A stretch of 5,209 nt of DNA from Candidatus Woesearchaeota archaeon (GTDB lineage Archaea; Nanobdellota; Nanobdellia; Woesearchaeales; GW2011-AR9), in the NCBI GenBank assembly GCA_016203215.1, contig JACQNF010000024.1:1-5209 (forward strand). The letters run 5' to 3'. The notes under the pieces are model-generated. The model was not told where the DNA came from, ran no database searches, and worked only from the letters and a program-made list of their open reading frames with translations. Position 1 is the stretch's first letter. The number at the start of each line of letters is the position of its first letter. The translations under genes were made by a program, and so were the position numbers. Shown piece after piece: positions 4,841 through 5,209 of this stretch.

Positions 4841-5209
4841 ATGGCACTTACCGCCCAGCAGAAACTGCATCTCAGAAAGATTGTCAACGAGCTAAAGCAA
4901 TATAAAGCGCCGCACACAGAATTTGTTTCCGTCTACGTGCCCACTGGTTATGATTTGACGAAGATCATCCAACATCTTGCGGAAGAACAGGGAACTGCTT
5001 CTAACATTAAATCCACGTCCACCCGAAAGAATGTTCAAGGCGCGTTGGAAAAGATGATCCAACACCTCCGTACAGTTGATAAAACGCCGCCGAATGGACT
5101 GGCAGTGTTCTGCGGCAATATCGCCGCCGGCGAAGGGAAAATTGATCTTCGGGTCTGGAGCATTGAGCCTCCCGTGCCGCTCAATGTTCGCATTTATCGC
5201 TGTGATAAG
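4841..5209 (+). CDS. prf1: peptide chain release factor aRF1, N-terminal part
   Basis: The first 123 residues are present and the gene continues past the window edge. It encodes the class-1 release factor that reads all three stop codons in the ribosomal A site and triggers peptide release. Seen features: the stop-codon recognition domain with NIKS at 55-58, a following helix (about 61-78), the conserved P-P-N-G-L (83-87) and C-G-N-I (91-94) segments, and Y119-x-C121 at the edge, the start of the family's YxCxxxF motif, whose Phe would be just outside. The early T-E-F-V-S-V-Y segment (26-32) matches the archaeal form of the domain. The catalytic GGQ motif lies in the missing part. The ATG at 4841 fits the family's N-terminal length and the TATA spacing. 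As a housekeeping gene it identifies the source as archaeal. Confidence 0.95.
   Translation, partial: MALTAQQKLHLRKIVNELKQYKAPHTEFVSVYVPTGYDLTKIIQHLAEEQGTASNIKSTSTRKNVQGALEKMIQHLRTVDKTPPNGLAVFCGNIAAGEGKIDLRVWSIEPPVPLNVRIYRCDK

Noticed and set aside
1..5209. tRNA/rRNA genes, CRISPR arrays, insertion sequences, phage or toxin-antitoxin genes
   Set aside because: Reading both strands gave no cloverleaf, repeat-spacer series, transposase motif or terminal inverted repeats; the spacers are all under 190 bases.

Overview
The window is a gene-dense piece of archaeal genome. The evidence is a class-1 release factor of the archaeal/eukaryotic type (NIKS motif) at the right edge, an AK6/Fap7-type kinase, TATA boxes of the TTTATAAA/TTTATATA kind about 30 bases before several start codons, and a mix of apparently leaderless starts and AGGAGGTGA-type ribosome binding sites. 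GTG starts occur twice. The six complete genes stop at TAA (three) or TGA (three), never TAG. The gene content would fit a DPANN-type or euryarchaeal genome, but the lineage cannot be fixed from this sequence.

Left part (1-3455, plus strand): a 42-codon ORF of uncertain reality is followed by a TATA promoter and a three-gene run. The run encodes an ABC ATPase, its ABC-2 type permease and an AK6/Fap7-like P-loop kinase. The ATPase and permease should form one exporter. The permease is unusual in carrying about 300 extracellular residues, mostly predicted helical/coiled-coil, between its first and second membrane segments, and a His-rich repeated cytoplasmic tail. The kinase has a good Shine-Dalgarno and may also have its own TATA box inside the end of the permease gene, so its link to the transporter may be positional only.

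Middle (3474-4430, minus strand): a soluble 318-residue protein of no recognised family converges on the kinase gene with only 18 bases between the stop codons. Its start is re-assigned here to an ATG at 4430 with a strong GGAGGT. A longer reading from a TTG at 4475 would begin inside the TATA box.

Right part (4476-5209): a short AT-rich region holds a perfectly palindromic TATA element (ATTTATAAAT) that can serve both the minus-strand gene and a plus-strand gene for an 87-residue single-span membrane protein. That gene is followed by T-runs, a new TATA box and the release factor aRF1 (prf1), which runs off the window.

No RNA genes, CRISPR arrays, insertion sequences or phage genes were seen. 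The most interesting items are the coiled-coil permease, the unknown minus-strand protein and the shared palindromic promoter. None of them alone proves a new system.
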